A DNA stretch of 64,000 nucleotides from Oxalicibacterium faecigallinarum (GCF_014635705.1 NZ_BMDI01000003.1:186001-250000), one strand, 5' to 3'; positions 52,755 through 62,133 are shown, counted from the first letter of the stretch. Numbers and translations are program-made. Notes: generated from the sequence alone by a model not told the origin.

Positions 52755-53777
52755 ATGATCAAGAAATTGATTTTCAAAAGCGGTGTCGCCAAAGCAACCG
52801 CAGGTGCAATTGCCGCTCTCGCCCTGACTACCGCTCCAGCATTCGCTGCCTGGGAACCAACCAAACCAGTTGAATTTGTCGTTCCTGCCGGTACCGGTGG
52901 TGGCGCTGATCAAATGGCACGTTTCATTCAAGGCGTGATCATCAAGCACAAGCTGATGAAAGAGCCTCTCATCATCGTAAATAAGTCCGGTGGTGCTGGT
53001 GCAGAGGGCTTCCTCGGCATCAAAAATGAAAAAGGTGATCCACACAAGATCATCATTACCCTGTCCAATCTGTTCACCACGCCGATGGCAACCGGTGTCC
53101 CATTCAGCTGGCGTGACATGACGCCAGTCGCGATGCTGGCACTGGATCAGTTCGTTCTGTGGACGAATGCTGAGCAGCCTTATAAAACTGCAAAAGAGTA
53201 TATCGATGCAGTAAAGGCTGCTGGTCCGAACAAATTCAAAATGGGTGGTACGGGTTCCAAGCAGGAAGACCAGATCATTACTGTCGGGCTTGAAAAAGCA
53301 ACCGGCGCCAAGTTCATTTACATCCCATTCAAGGGTGGTGGTGAAGTGGCTGTTCAGCTCGTTGGTGGGCACGTTCAATCGACCGTGAACAACCCAATCG
53401 AAGCTGTTTCGCAATGGCGTGCCGGCAAGCTGCGTGCTCAATGCGTATTTGATCACGAACGCATGCCTTACAAGGCCAAAGTGACCGAGACCCAGTCCTG
53501 GAACGACATTCCAACCTGCCAGGAAGCCGGCATCCCAACCGACTACACCATGTTGCGCGGTATCTTCATGCCAGCTGGTGTGACGCCTGATCAACTGGCG
53601 TTCTATGTCGACCTCTTCACCAAGCTGCGTGCTACGCCAGACTGGAAAGAGTACATGGAAAAAGGTGCGTTCAACACGACCTTCAAAACCGGCGCCGACT
53701 TCAAAACATGGCTTGAGGCAGCAGAGAAGCAGCACGCGACTCTGATGCAGGAAGCCGGCTTCATGGCCAAGAAGTAA
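52755..53777 (+). CDS. tctC: Tripartite tricarboxylate transporter substrate-binding protein (TctC/Bug family)
   Basis: 340 residues with a signal peptide (cleavage about AFA-AW, residue 32). The mature protein begins WEPTKPVEFVVPAGTGGGADQMARF, the Bug family ligand-loop pattern, with GTGSKQEDQII and the second loop VAVQLVGGHVQSTVNNPIE. It binds a carboxylate in the periplasm and delivers it to TctBA. AAGGAGA ribosome binding site. The protein is somewhat longer than most (about 320). In this oxalate locus the ligand may be oxalate or another di/tricarboxylate. Confidence 0.9.
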   Translation: MIKKLIFKSGVAKATAGAIAALALTTAPAFAAWEPTKPVEFVVPAGTGGGADQMARFIQGVIIKHKLMKEPLIIVNKSGGAGAEGFLGIKNEKGDPHKIIITLSNLFTTPMATGVPFSWRDMTPVAMLALDQFVLWTNAEQPYKTAKEYIDAVKAAGPNKFKMGGTGSKQEDQIITVGLEKATGAKFIYIPFKGGGEVAVQLVGGHVQSTVNNPIEAVSQWRAGKLRAQCVFDHERMPYKAKVTETQSWNDIPTCQEAGIPTDYTMLRGIFMPAGVTPDQLAFYVDLFTKLRATPDWKEYMEKGAFNTTFKTGADFKTWLEAAEKQHATLMQEAGFMAKK

Positions 53778-53883
53778 CCAGCAGGGATTCACACTGAACT
53801 GACTACGATGCTACCGGGCAACCGGTAGTGTCGGTAGCGTTCGTCTGCCCAAATCATATAAATAATTTTCAGGAGCATTCTCC

Positions 53884-54405
53884 ATGGATCAGCATTCAGA
53901 ATCCAATGGCGGCGTTCGCACAGGCGTAGCCCACTACGTCGTGGAGGCAGCGGTCGCCGGACTTTTACTCTTGCTCGGCATCATTGTTGCCATCAGCAGC
54001 TGGGAGCTTGGCGCTGGCTGGACAAGTGACGGCCCGGGCTCGGGTTATTTCCCGTTCTATATCGGTCTCGTGATCTGCATATCGGGAGCAGGTACGCTTT
54101 TTCAAGCCTTGTTTGGCAAGGAAAAAAATACTGAGATTTTCGTCGATGGCGAACAGCTGAAACGTATTTTGCAGGTCTTGATCCCTGCAGCCATCTACGT
54201 TGGCGCGATTCAACTCATTGGTATCTACGTCGCTTCGGCTATTTACATTGCACTGTTCATGATCTTCCTTGGCAAGTTCGCGCCATGGAAAGCGATCGTC
54301 GCAGCGCTGGGTGTAAATACGCTGTTCTTCATGATGTTTGAGGTGTGGTTCAAAGTCCCCCTCTACAAAGGCGCCGTCAATCTCTTGAGCTTCCTCGGTT
54401 ACTGA
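53884..54405 (+). CDS. tctB: Tripartite tricarboxylate transporter small membrane subunit TctB
   Basis: 173 residues with four predicted membrane helices (AAVAGLLLLLGIIVAISSW, YIGLVICISGAGTLF, VLIPAAIYVGAIQLIGIYVASAIYIALF and IVAALGVNTLFFMMF) and a charged loop between the second and third. The family motif SDGPGSGYFPFYIGL is present. It forms the membrane complex with TctA, encoded 58 bp downstream. AGGAG precedes the ATG. Confidence 0.88.
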   Translation: MDQHSESNGGVRTGVAHYVVEAAVAGLLLLLGIIVAISSWELGAGWTSDGPGSGYFPFYIGLVICISGAGTLFQALFGKEKNTEIFVDGEQLKRILQVLIPAAIYVGAIQLIGIYVASAIYIALFMIFLGKFAPWKAIVAALGVNTLFFMMFEVWFKVPLYKGAVNLLSFLGY

Positions 54406-54463
54406 TGCGTTGACTCGGTCAATCACGGAAATCGAACAAGCTTGAATTAAAGGAGTTACTAAA

Positions 54464-55993
54464 ATGGATGAAGTTAGCGCATTATTTCACGGCTTTGCCG
54501 TGATTTTGACGCCAATGAACTTGCTGCTGATGGTGGTCGGCATTGTTCTGGGCGTATTGATCGGCGTATTGCCGGGTCTCGGGGGCGCGAACGGCGTGGC
54601 AATTCTGTTGCCGTTGACGTTCACAATGTCACCAACGTCGGCAATCATCATGCTGACGTGTATTTACTGGGGCGCATTGTTCGGCGGTGCAATTACGTCG
54701 ATTCTGTTCAATATTCCAGGTGAGCCTTGGTCTGTTGCGACAACCTTCGACGGTTATCCACTGGCCCAAAAAGGTGAGGCCGGTGCATCGTTGACGAGTG
54801 CATTCACGTCATCGTTTGTCGGCGCATTCCTGGCTGTGATCATGATCACGTTTATGGCACCGCTGGTTGCAAAATTTGCGCTGCGCTTTGGTCCGCCAGA
54901 GTTCTTTGCGGTGTACCTCCTGACCTTCTGCAGCTTTGTGGGTATGGGTAAAGGATCGCCGTTCAAGGTGCTGGGTTCGATGGCGCTGGGCTTTGCGCTG
55001 GCTTCGGTCGGTATGGATACGGTGACGGGCCAATTGCGCTTGACCTTCGGCTTCGAAGAGTTTATGCGTGGCTTCGACTTCCTGATCGCCGTTATCGGTC
55101 TGTTCGGTATCGGTGAGATCCTGTTGTCGATGGAAGAAGGTCTGGCATTCAAGGGCAAGTCGGCAAAAATCGATCCAAAAGTCGTGCTGCAAACCTGGAA
55201 GAGACTGCCTGCTTACTGGGCAACGTCGCTGCGCAGTGCAGTGGTCGGCATGTGGATGGGTGTGACGCCTGGTGGCGCAACGCCGGCATCGTTCATGGCT
55301 TATGGTCTGGCCAAGAAAATGTCTAAGAGCGGCAAGAACTTCGGTAAAGGTGAGATCGAAGGTATCGTCGCACCAGAAACCGCAGCGCATGCTGCAGGTA
55401 CTGCTGCTATGCTGCCGATGCTCGCGCTCGGTATTCCAGGTTCGCCAACCGCTGCGGTTCTGCTGGGTGGTCTGTTGATCTGGGGCTTGCAGCCTGGTCC
55501 TCTGCTCTTCGTTGAGCAGAAAGACTTCGTCTGGGGTCTGATCGCCAGTATGTATCTGGGTAACCTGGTTGGCTTGGCAATCGTCTTGACCACGGTGCCA
55601 GTGTTTGCTTCGATCCTGCGTATTCCGTTCTCGATCATTGCACCAGTCATCATCGTCATCTGTGCAATCGGTGCTTACACCGTGCACAACGCGATGTTTG
55701 ATATCTGGTTGATGATTGTGTTCGGTGTGATCGGCTATCTGTTCAAGAAGCTCGACTATCCGCTTGCGCCAATGGTGCTGGCGCTGGTTCTGGGCGACAA
55801 GGCAGAAGACTCGTTCCGCCAAGCGATGCTGGTATCGCAAGGTGACGTATCGATCATGTTCTCGAACCCGCTGGTTGGCACCATCACCGGTCTGGCTCTG
55901 CTCATGCTGTTCTGGCCACTGATCTCGAAACTGATTGCTTTGGTAAAACCACCGAAGAAAGATGAGTTCGCTGACGAACGTCCAGTGGATTAA
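54464..55993 (+). CDS. tctA: Tripartite tricarboxylate transporter large permease TctA
   Basis: 509 residues, about twelve helices. The duplicated Gly/Pro-rich signature is plain: GVLPGLGGANGVAILLPLTF in the first half and MGVTPGGATPASFMAYGLAKK with ALGIPGSPTAAVLLGGLLIWG in the second. ITSILFNIPGEPWSVATTFDGYPLAQKGEAG is a family marker. It is the secondary-transport permease for the carboxylate bound by TctC. AAAGGAG precedes the ATG, and a hairpin terminator follows. Confidence 0.93.
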   Translation: MDEVSALFHGFAVILTPMNLLLMVVGIVLGVLIGVLPGLGGANGVAILLPLTFTMSPTSAIIMLTCIYWGALFGGAITSILFNIPGEPWSVATTFDGYPLAQKGEAGASLTSAFTSSFVGAFLAVIMITFMAPLVAKFALRFGPPEFFAVYLLTFCSFVGMGKGSPFKVLGSMALGFALASVGMDTVTGQLRLTFGFEEFMRGFDFLIAVIGLFGIGEILLSMEEGLAFKGKSAKIDPKVVLQTWKRLPAYWATSLRSAVVGMWMGVTPGGATPASFMAYGLAKKMSKSGKNFGKGEIEGIVAPETAAHAAGTAAMLPMLALGIPGSPTAAVLLGGLLIWGLQPGPLLFVEQKDFVWGLIASMYLGNLVGLAIVLTTVPVFASILRIPFSIIAPVIIVICAIGAYTVHNAMFDIWLMIVFGVIGYLFKKLDYPLAPMVLALVLGDKAEDSFRQAMLVSQGDVSIMFSNPLVGTITGLALLMLFWPLISKLIALVKPPKKDEFADERPVD

Positions 55994-56030
55994 TCATGCA
56001 AGCGGTCGTTTTTGCAAACGACCTTAAAAC

Positions 56031-56070
56031 AAAGCGCCTTGCAGGGTGATCCTCTGCGAGGCGCTTTTCA
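56031..56070 (+). terminator. Terminator after tctA
   Basis: AAAGCGCCTTGCAG / CTCTGCGAGGCGCTTTT stem (one bulge) with a short loop and TTTT. Confidence 0.65.
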
Positions 56071-56205
56071 TTGCAAAACGGTGAAATCGTGCCTAAAAAG
56101 AAGAGACTGCCTTGTAGAGAGCTGGATGAGATTCTTTGAGGAGCGGGCGGAGTACAGACTGTGCTTCTGGCGCCGCCCTGCAGCGCAGGGCAAAAGCCTT
56201 TACAA

Positions 56206-56814
56206 TCAGATCTTGCCTTGGTGCTTGAGTCGGCTCAGTGTTTCAGGAGAAAGGTTCAGGTAAGACGCCAATTCCTTTTTGGGGATGCGGTCGAACAAGG
56301 CAGGGTGCTTACGCACAAAACGTTGTACGCGCCCCGGCGCATCAAGCAAGTGCAATGTAATCGTATGCGCCATGATGTCGCTCATCAATTGCATGACATC
56401 TAGCTCGAATGCCTGTTTGATATGTTCATGCTTGTCGAGGAAAGCGATCCATTGCTGTAATGGCAGTTTTACAATGCGGGCCTTGGTCACGCAAATAATG
56501 CTGTAAGGCGTTGGCGTTTTAAGGCGCCATGCTGCATAGCTGGTTTCCATGCTGCGTTCGTCGGCAAAGCGTAGGATCATTTCCTTGGCTTGCTGGTTGG
56601 TGACGACGCGTTTCAGGATGCCATCGAGAATAAAGTATTGCTCCATCTCGTGCACACCCTGATGCAACAGGAAATCACCCTTCGGGCAATCCACGACCAG
56701 CAAATGCTGTTCGAGCTCCGCCCATTCCTGCTCATTCATGTCTTTTAAGACATGATTTTGCTTGAGTTGAACCCGTATGACATTACGGTCAGGATGGTTA
56801 TCGACAGTGGGCAT
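56206..56814 (-). CDS. Crp/Fnr family regulator divergent from oxc
   Basis: 202 residues. The N-terminal cyclic-nucleotide-like beta roll (about 15-125) is recognisable (GDFLLHQGVHEMEQYFILDGILKRV). The phosphate-binding cassette of CRP is not conserved (ADERSMETSYAAW), so cAMP is an unlikely ligand. There is no FNR-type N-terminal Cys cluster; the only cysteines are C43 and C108. The recognition helix SPETLSRL places E191, S194 and R195 as E209/S212/R213 in FNR, predicting TTGA-type half sites. Such a palindrome lies 63 bp upstream of its own start. The protein ends just after the helix, so the wing is short. Confidence 0.88.
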   Translation of the reverse strand: MPTVDNHPDRNVIRVQLKQNHVLKDMNEQEWAELEQHLLVVDCPKGDFLLHQGVHEMEQYFILDGILKRVVTNQQAKEMILRFADERSMETSYAAWRLKTPTPYSIICVTKARIVKLPLQQWIAFLDKHEHIKQAFELDVMQLMSDIMAHTITLHLLDAPGRVQRFVRKHPALFDRIPKKELASYLNLSPETLSRLKHQGKI

Positions 56815-56876
56815 TTACGGTCAGGAAACAGAGCCAAGAAGGAGTTGAAGCAAGGGCAGATATCATGCGATGAAAA

Positions 56877-56919
56877 TTGACCGGGGTCAATGATAGAAGC
56901 GCAAGCAGATCGATATGAT
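56877..56919 (+). promoter_or_regulatory. FNR-like palindrome and -10 box of the oxc promoter
   Basis: TTGACCGGGGTCAA (56877-56890) is a near-perfect palindrome. TATGAT (56914-56919) is centred 33 bp after it, so the activator site would sit about -42 from the start of transcription (class II geometry). The same arrangement is found at 60527-60569. Confidence 0.65.
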
Positions 56920-56936
56920 ACGCCGACTTGAACCAG

Positions 56937-56997
56937 CATGCGTAATAACGCATGTTGAAAGGGTGTCTCTAAAAATCTGCCGATCAGATTTTTAGAG
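56937..56997 (+). other. Two perfect hairpins in the oxc 5' leader
   Basis: CATGCGT-AATA-ACGCATG (56937-56954) and CTCTAAAAATCTG / CAGATTTTTAGAG (56967-56997, 13-bp arms, 5-base loop). The second ends about 90 bp before the oxc ATG without a T-tract. mRNA stabilisation or a second regulator are possible roles. Confidence 0.6.
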
Positions 56998-57086
56998 TCG
57001 CCTTGCAAGTAAGGATTGCCGTCAAAGAACGGTATGGACATGGCACTGAGCTACTTTGCTCAACCTTTATCGAAAGAGATTTCATT

Positions 57087-58802
57087 ATGAGTAACGCACC
57101 TGCAGTAGTACCTGAAGGCGTAGAGTTGACCGACGGCTTCCATCTGTTGATGGACGCATTGGAATTGAACGGTATCACCAACATCTACGGTTTGCTCGGT
57201 ATCCCAGTGACCGAAATCGGCCGTATGTGGCAAGCACGTGGTAACAAGTTCTACAGCTTCCGTAATGAACAAAATGCTGGCTACGCAGCATCTGTTGCTG
57301 GTTACCTGACCAAAAAACCAGGCGTTTGCGTGACTGTTTCCGCACCTGGCTTCCTGAACGGTTTGACCGCATTGGCTAACGCCACCACCAACTGCTTCCC
57401 AATGATCCTGATCTCGGGTTCGTCCGAGCGTGAAATCGTTGATCTGCAACAAGGTGACTACGAAGAAATGGATCAGCTGAACATCGCTCGTCCACACTGC
57501 AAAGCATCGTTCCGTATCAACCGTCCTGAAGACATCGGCGTTGCAGTTGTCCGCGCTGTGCGTACCGCATTGTCGGGCCGCCCAGGTGGTGTTTATCTGG
57601 ACATCCCAGCACGTCTGTTCAGCACCGTTATGTCGGCTGAAGAAGGCAAAAAATCGCTGTGGGCACCAGTTGATCCAGCTCCAGCACAAATCCCTGCGCC
57701 TTCCGCAGTTCAACGTGCTGCAGAACTGATCAAAAACGCTAAAAAGCCACTGATCTTGTTCGGTAAAGGCGCTGCTTACGCTCAATGCGACGCAGACATC
57801 CTGGCATTCGTTGAAGAAACCGGTATTCCTTTCACCCCAATGTCGATGGCTAAAGGCCTGGTTTCCGACCTGCACCCACAATGTGCTGCTGCAGCACGTT
57901 CGATGGTTCTGCAAGAGTCCGACGTCGTCGTTCTGGTTGGTGCACGTCTGAACTGGCTGCTGGCACACGGCAAAGGCAAAACCTGGGGTGTTCCTAAGAA
58001 ATTCATCCAGATTGATATTCAGGCAAATGAAATCGACAGCAACGTTCAAATCGCTGCGCCGCTGGTTGGTGATGTCCAATCGTGTATCAACGCACTGCGC
58101 GCTGAACTGAAAGGCTACAAGTCGGATGATCAAGCTGCCTGGGCTAAAGCGGTTGCTGAGAAGCACAACACCACCCGTGCAAAACTGGCAGGCAAATTGT
58201 CAACGCCTACCCCAGTGATGAACTATCACAACTCGCTCGGCGCGATTCGTGATGTTCTGAAAAACTACCCAGACATCTGCCTGGTTAACGAAGGTGCAAA
58301 CGCACTCGACAACGCACGTATGGTCATCGACCAATACCAGCCACGTAAGCGTGTTGATACGGGTACCTGGGGTGTTATGGGTATCGGTATGGGTTCGGCT
58401 GCTGCAGCTGCTGTTGAAACCGGCAAACCAGTTGTCGCAATTTGCGGTGACTCGGCTTTCGGCTTCAGCGCAATGGAATATGAAACCCTGACCCGTTACA
58501 ACCTGCCTGTTACCGTTATCGTCATGAACAACGGCGGTATCTACCGCGGTGACGAAGCCAGCCCAGATCACCAGTTCTCGTGCATGTTGTTCAACCCGAA
58601 CACCCGTTACGACCAACTGAGTATCGCTCTGGGTGGTGAAGGCGTTCGCGTCAACACCCCAGAAGAACTGGCAAAAGCACTGGAAGCTTCGATCAAGTCG
58701 GGCAAAACCACCATCATCGACGCGATCATCGACCCAGCAGCTGGTGTTGAGTCGGGCCGTATTGGTAACCTGAACATCGTTTCGACGATCGGCAAGAAGT
58801 AA
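57087..58802 (+). CDS. oxc: Oxalyl-CoA decarboxylase
   Basis: 571 residues from the ATG at 57087 ([19 protein letters not shown]); the frame extends upstream through the leader. It is a TPP-dependent enzyme that converts oxalyl-CoA to formyl-CoA and CO2. It aligns closely over its length with the Oxalobacter formigenes enzyme as I recall it. The catalytic Glu is E61 ([16 protein letters not shown]), with [31 protein letters not shown] and the TPP-binding [22 protein letters not shown] all present. A strong codon bias (CCA, GTT, GCT, AAA) points to high expression. It probably forms one transcript with frc, 310 bp downstream. Confidence 0.97.
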   Translation: MSNAPAVVPEGVELTDGFHLLMDALELNGITNIYGLLGIPVTEIGRMWQARGNKFYSFRNEQNAGYAASVAGYLTKKPGVCVTVSAPGFLNGLTALANATTNCFPMILISGSSEREIVDLQQGDYEEMDQLNIARPHCKASFRINRPEDIGVAVVRAVRTALSGRPGGVYLDIPARLFSTVMSAEEGKKSLWAPVDPAPAQIPAPSAVQRAAELIKNAKKPLILFGKGAAYAQCDADILAFVEETGIPFTPMSMAKGLVSDLHPQCAAAARSMVLQESDVVVLVGARLNWLLAHGKGKTWGVPKKFIQIDIQANEIDSNVQIAAPLVGDVQSCINALRAELKGYKSDDQAAWAKAVAEKHNTTRAKLAGKLSTPTPVMNYHNSLGAIRDVLKNYPDICLVNEGANALDNARMVIDQYQPRKRVDTGTWGVMGIGMGSAAAAAVETGKPVVAICGDSAFGFSAMEYETLTRYNLPVTVIVMNNGGIYRGDEASPDHQFSCMLFNPNTRYDQLSIALGGEGVRVNTPEELAKALEASIKSGKTTIIDAIIDPAAGVESGRIGNLNIVSTIGKK

Positions 58803-59112
58803 TCTTTGTGCATGGCGCAAGCCATGTACAAACGAAGTAACTTGTTTTATCGTTACAAAGTTGGCGCGTTCCGGGCGACCGGACGCGCCATTATCCCAAA
58901 AGCCGTCTTGGCTCTTGGGCTGTAAAAAATACTCATTCCAGTGTTGAAATTTCCGCAAGGATCCGCATCTGGTCTGAATATGAATAAGTCGGCTACAAAA
59001 AGCCGTCCACATTCCGCGTAAGCCCTCGTGGGATTTCCATTTTCTGAAAATGCATTGCTGTTGAATGTTTTTTCAGGAAGCAAGTTAAACAATTAACAAG
59101 GAAGCTATCAAT
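58803..59112 (+). other. oxc-frc intergenic region with several hairpins
   Basis: No gene and no FNR-like site. Hairpins: CATGGC-GCAA-GCCATG (about 58810-58825, GNRA loop), GGCGCGTTCCGG / CCGGACGCGCC (about 58863-58889), and CGGCT/AGCCG near 58991-59006. None is followed by a T-tract, so these look like processing or stabilising elements inside one oxc-frc transcript. Confidence 0.5.
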
Positions 59113-60366
59113 ATGAGCAAGCCATTAGAAGGGATCAAGATCATTGACTTCACCCACGTGCAAGCAGGTCCTGCATGTACGCAGCTGCTGGCATGGTTCG
59201 GCGCTGACGTGATCAAGGTTGAACGTCCAGGTTCGGGTGACGTAACGCGTTCGCAATTGCGCGATATCCCAGGTAAAGATGCCCTGTACTTCACGATGCT
59301 CAACAGCAACAAGCGTTCGCTGACGCTGGACACCAAAACCCCACAAGGTAAGGAAGTTCTGGAAAAGCTGATCAAAGAATCTGACGTCATGGTTGAAAAC
59401 TTCGGCCCAGGCGCACTGGATCGTATGGGTTTCTCGTGGGCACGTATCCAAGAGCTGAACCCAGGCATGATCATGGCTTCGGTTAAAGGTTTCTCGGAAG
59501 GTCACCACTACGAAGACCTGAAAGTCTACGAGAACGTTGCACAATGTGCAGGCGGTGCTGCGTCGACCACCGGTTTCTGGGATGGTCCACCAACCGTTTC
59601 CGCAGCTGCTCTGGGTGACTCCAACACCGGTATGCACCTGGCAATCGGTATCTTGACCGCTCTGATGGGCCGTCAAAAAACCGGTAAAGGTCAAAAAGTT
59701 GCTGTCTCGATGCAAGATGCTGTTCTGAACCTGTGCCGCGTCAAACTGCGCGATCAACAACGTCTGGACAAAATCGGCTATCTGGAAGAGTACCCACAAT
59801 ACCCACACGGTAAATTCACCGATGTCGTTCCACGCGGTGGTAACGCAGGTGGTGGCGGTCAGCCAGGCTGGGTTCTGAAATGTAAAGGTTGGGAAACCGA
59901 TCCTAACGCCTACATCTACTTCACGATCCAAGGCCACGCATGGGCGCCAATCTGTAAAGCACTGGGTAAAGAAGAGTGGATCGACGATCCAGCGTACAAC
60001 ACGCCACAAGCTCGTCAAGACAAGATTTTTGACATCTTCGCGTTCATCGAAGACTTCATCAAAGACAAAACCAAGTTCGAAGCTGTCGACATTTTCCGCA
60101 AATTCGACATCCCTTGCGCACCAGTTCTGTCGATGAAAGAAATCGCTGCAGACAAATCCCTGCGTGAAAGCGGTTCGGTCGTTGAAGTTGAGCACAAAGA
60201 TCGTGGCGAAAAATACCTGACCGTTGGTAGCCCAATCAAATTCTCCGATCTGAAACCGGAAATCACTGCTTCCCCACTGCTGGGCGAGCACACTGATGAA
60301 GTTCTGACTCAACTGGGTTACACCAAAGAGCAGATCGCTGAATTGCACGCAAACAAATCGGTTTAA
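59113..60366 (+). CDS. frc: Formyl-CoA:oxalate CoA-transferase (first copy)
   Basis: 417 residues, class III CoA-transferase. It moves CoA from formyl-CoA to oxalate, giving oxalyl-CoA for Oxc. The catalytic aspartate is D169 ([10 protein letters not shown]), the same number as in O. formigenes Frc. The glycine loop [10 protein letters not shown] and the segment [12 protein letters not shown] are also kept. It is about 11 residues shorter than that protein in one loop. AAGGA precedes the ATG, and a UUCG-loop terminator follows. With oxc it forms the core oxalate degradation cycle. Confidence 0.95.
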   Translation: MSKPLEGIKIIDFTHVQAGPACTQLLAWFGADVIKVERPGSGDVTRSQLRDIPGKDALYFTMLNSNKRSLTLDTKTPQGKEVLEKLIKESDVMVENFGPGALDRMGFSWARIQELNPGMIMASVKGFSEGHHYEDLKVYENVAQCAGGAASTTGFWDGPPTVSAAALGDSNTGMHLAIGILTALMGRQKTGKGQKVAVSMQDAVLNLCRVKLRDQQRLDKIGYLEEYPQYPHGKFTDVVPRGGNAGGGGQPGWVLKCKGWETDPNAYIYFTIQGHAWAPICKALGKEEWIDDPAYNTPQARQDKIFDIFAFIEDFIKDKTKFEAVDIFRKFDIPCAPVLSMKEIAADKSLRESGSVVEVEHKDRGEKYLTVGSPIKFSDLKPEITASPLLGEHTDEVLTQLGYTKEQIAELHANKSV

Positions 60367-60387
60367 TCAAACTAAACTGATTTCTTT

Positions 60388-60413
60388 AAAAGCGCCTTCG
60401 GGCGCTTTTTTTA
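60388..60413 (+). terminator. Intrinsic terminator after frc
   Basis: AAAAGCGCC-TTCG-GGCGCTTTT followed by more T; a UUCG tetraloop makes it very stable. Confidence 0.85.
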
Positions 60414-60836
60414 TTTCCGGATCAGTTTGATGTTGATGTCGAGAAAAGACGGGATTCTATTCATGTCGTCATCTATGGCAATAAAGGCTGTTGTACATCG
60501 ATCAACAATGTTTTATGCCTTGGAAATTGACCGCGATCAATGATGCTAGAGGGGGCAGATGGCTATGATACGGCCACCCAATTAGTATGGCTGGACGTGC
60601 GCTCCAGACCGCCAGACGGTTTCGGTGACAGCCGCGTACCGGTAAATGCATGAATCCACCATGCAAGCAAATAAAGCGCATACCGTAACTGCAGTGGTAA
60701 CATCTGGCCCTTGCCTTTCAGGCTGCGCTCCAGATCGCGTGCGCACAATTTTGTACCGAATTTTTATTTGAGTTGAACGCAGCGCGAAGCGGATTCATGT
60801 TCGCTCGCGTATTTTTGCAAAAACAAAGGAGTAGTG
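60414..60836 (+). other. 423-bp promoter and leader region of the second frc
   Basis: It holds an FNR-like palindrome with its -10 (60527-60569) and a leader of about 255 nt. An 11-bp direct repeat TGCGCTCCAGA occurs near 60599 and 60727. No gene was seen. Confidence 0.55.
60527..60569 (+). promoter_or_regulatory. FNR-like palindrome and -10 box of the second frc promoter
   Basis: TTGACCGCGATCAA (60527-60540) with TATGAT at 60564-60569, centre-to-centre 33 bp, identical to the oxc promoter. The flanks AAA before and TGAT after the palindrome are also shared. Confidence 0.65.
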
Positions 60837-62087
60837 ATGAGTAAGGCATTAAGCGGTTACCGCATTCTTGATTTCACGCACGTTCAGTCTGGCCCGGCTT
60901 GCACCCAGTTGCTTGCATGGTTTGGCGCGGATGTCATCAAAGTAGAGCGTGCAGGTGAAGGCGACGTAACGCGTAGTCAATTGCGTGACATCCCGGAGGC
61001 AGACAGCCTGTACTTCACGATGTTGAACAGCAACAAGCGCTCGATCACGCTCGATACCAAAAATCCAAAAGGCAAAGCCGTTCTGGAAAAGTTGATCAAG
61101 GAATGCGACGTTCTGGTCGAAAACTTCGCACCGGGCGCGCTGGATCGCATGGGCTTCTCGTGGGAACGCATTCAGGAACTGAATCCAAAGATGATCATGG
61201 CTTCGGTCAAAGGCTTCGGTCCTGGTCCTTACGAAAACTGCAAAGTTTACGAAAACGTCGCGCAATGCGCAGGCGGTGCTGCATCGACCACGGGTTTTGA
61301 CGATGGTCCTCCATTGGTTACGGGTGCGCAGATTGGTGATACCGGTACGGGCATGCATCTGGCACTGGGCATCATGGCTGCATTGATCCAACGTCAAACG
61401 ACCGGTCGCGGTCAGCGCGTTCTCGCAGCAATGCAGGATGCCGTGTTGAACCTGTGCCGTGTCAAACTGCGCGATCAGCAACGTCTGGAACGCACCGGCG
61501 TCATGAAGGAATATCCACAATACCCTGGCACCGAATTCGGCGATGCCGTTCCACGCGCAGGCAATGCTTCGGGTGGTGGTCAGCCAGGTTCGATCCTGAA
61601 GTGCAAAGGTTGGGAAACCGATCCAAATGCCTACATCTACTTCATCACCCAAGCCCCAGTTTGGGAACAGATCTGCAAGGTGATCGGCAAGGAAGAATGG
61701 CTGACTGATCCTGAGTACGCAACGCCAGCGACGCGTCTGCCACACCTGAAGAACATTTTCGCTACCGTTGAAGAATGGACCAAAACCAAGACCAAATTCG
61801 AGGCAATGGACATTCTCAACAAGTACGATATTCCTTGCGGCCCGGTTCTGTCGATGAAGGAAATCGCAGAAGAGCAGGCACTGCGTGATACCGGTACGAT
61901 CGTGGAAGTGGATCACCCTGTTCGCGGCAAGTATCTGACCGTTGGTAACCCAATCAAACTGTCGGACAGCCCGACCGATATCGTTCGCTCGCCATTGCTG
62001 GGTGAGCACAATGAAGAAGTGCTGGCGCAGCTTGGTTATTCGAAAGCGGAAATCGATGATCTGCGTGCAGATCGCGTGATTTCGTAA
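60837..62087 (+). CDS. Second formyl-CoA:oxalate CoA-transferase-like protein
   Basis: 416 residues from the ATG at 60837, chosen for its AAAGGAG site; a GTG lies one codon earlier. It is clearly a paralogue of the protein at 59113 over the full length. D168 ([10 protein letters not shown]) is the catalytic Asp. Near the active site it differs: [18 protein letters not shown] for [18 protein letters not shown], and ASGGGQPG for AGGGGQPG. A Trp-to-Asp change follows the TTGF turn. It may prefer another CoA donor (succinyl- or acetyl-CoA) or another acid. It has its own regulated promoter. Confidence 0.9.
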   Translation: MSKALSGYRILDFTHVQSGPACTQLLAWFGADVIKVERAGEGDVTRSQLRDIPEADSLYFTMLNSNKRSITLDTKNPKGKAVLEKLIKECDVLVENFAPGALDRMGFSWERIQELNPKMIMASVKGFGPGPYENCKVYENVAQCAGGAASTTGFDDGPPLVTGAQIGDTGTGMHLALGIMAALIQRQTTGRGQRVLAAMQDAVLNLCRVKLRDQQRLERTGVMKEYPQYPGTEFGDAVPRAGNASGGGQPGSILKCKGWETDPNAYIYFITQAPVWEQICKVIGKEEWLTDPEYATPATRLPHLKNIFATVEEWTKTKTKFEAMDILNKYDIPCGPVLSMKEIAEEQALRDTGTIVEVDHPVRGKYLTVGNPIKLSDSPTDIVRSPLLGEHNEEVLAQLGYSKAEIDDLRADRVIS

Positions 62088-62103
62088 TCACATAACCAGT
62101 TCG

Positions 62104-62133
62104 AAAAAGCCCCTCGATCGAGGGGCTTTTTTT
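62104..62133 (+). terminator. Intrinsic terminator after the second frc
   Basis: AAAAAGCCCCTCG / CGAGGGGCTTTTT (fully palindromic) with a T-tract. Confidence 0.85.

Larger units (their letters stand above)
56815..57086. other. Divergent regulatory region between the Crp/Fnr gene and oxc
   Basis: 272 bp holding an FNR-like palindrome, a TATGAT -10 for oxc and two perfect hairpins in the oxc leader (56937-56954 and 56967-56997). No small gene was seen. Confidence 0.6.

Noticed and set aside
57060-62009. Long minus-strand frames opposite oxc and both frc genes
   Set aside because: They arise from the strong codon bias of the plus-strand genes, which removes antisense stop codons.
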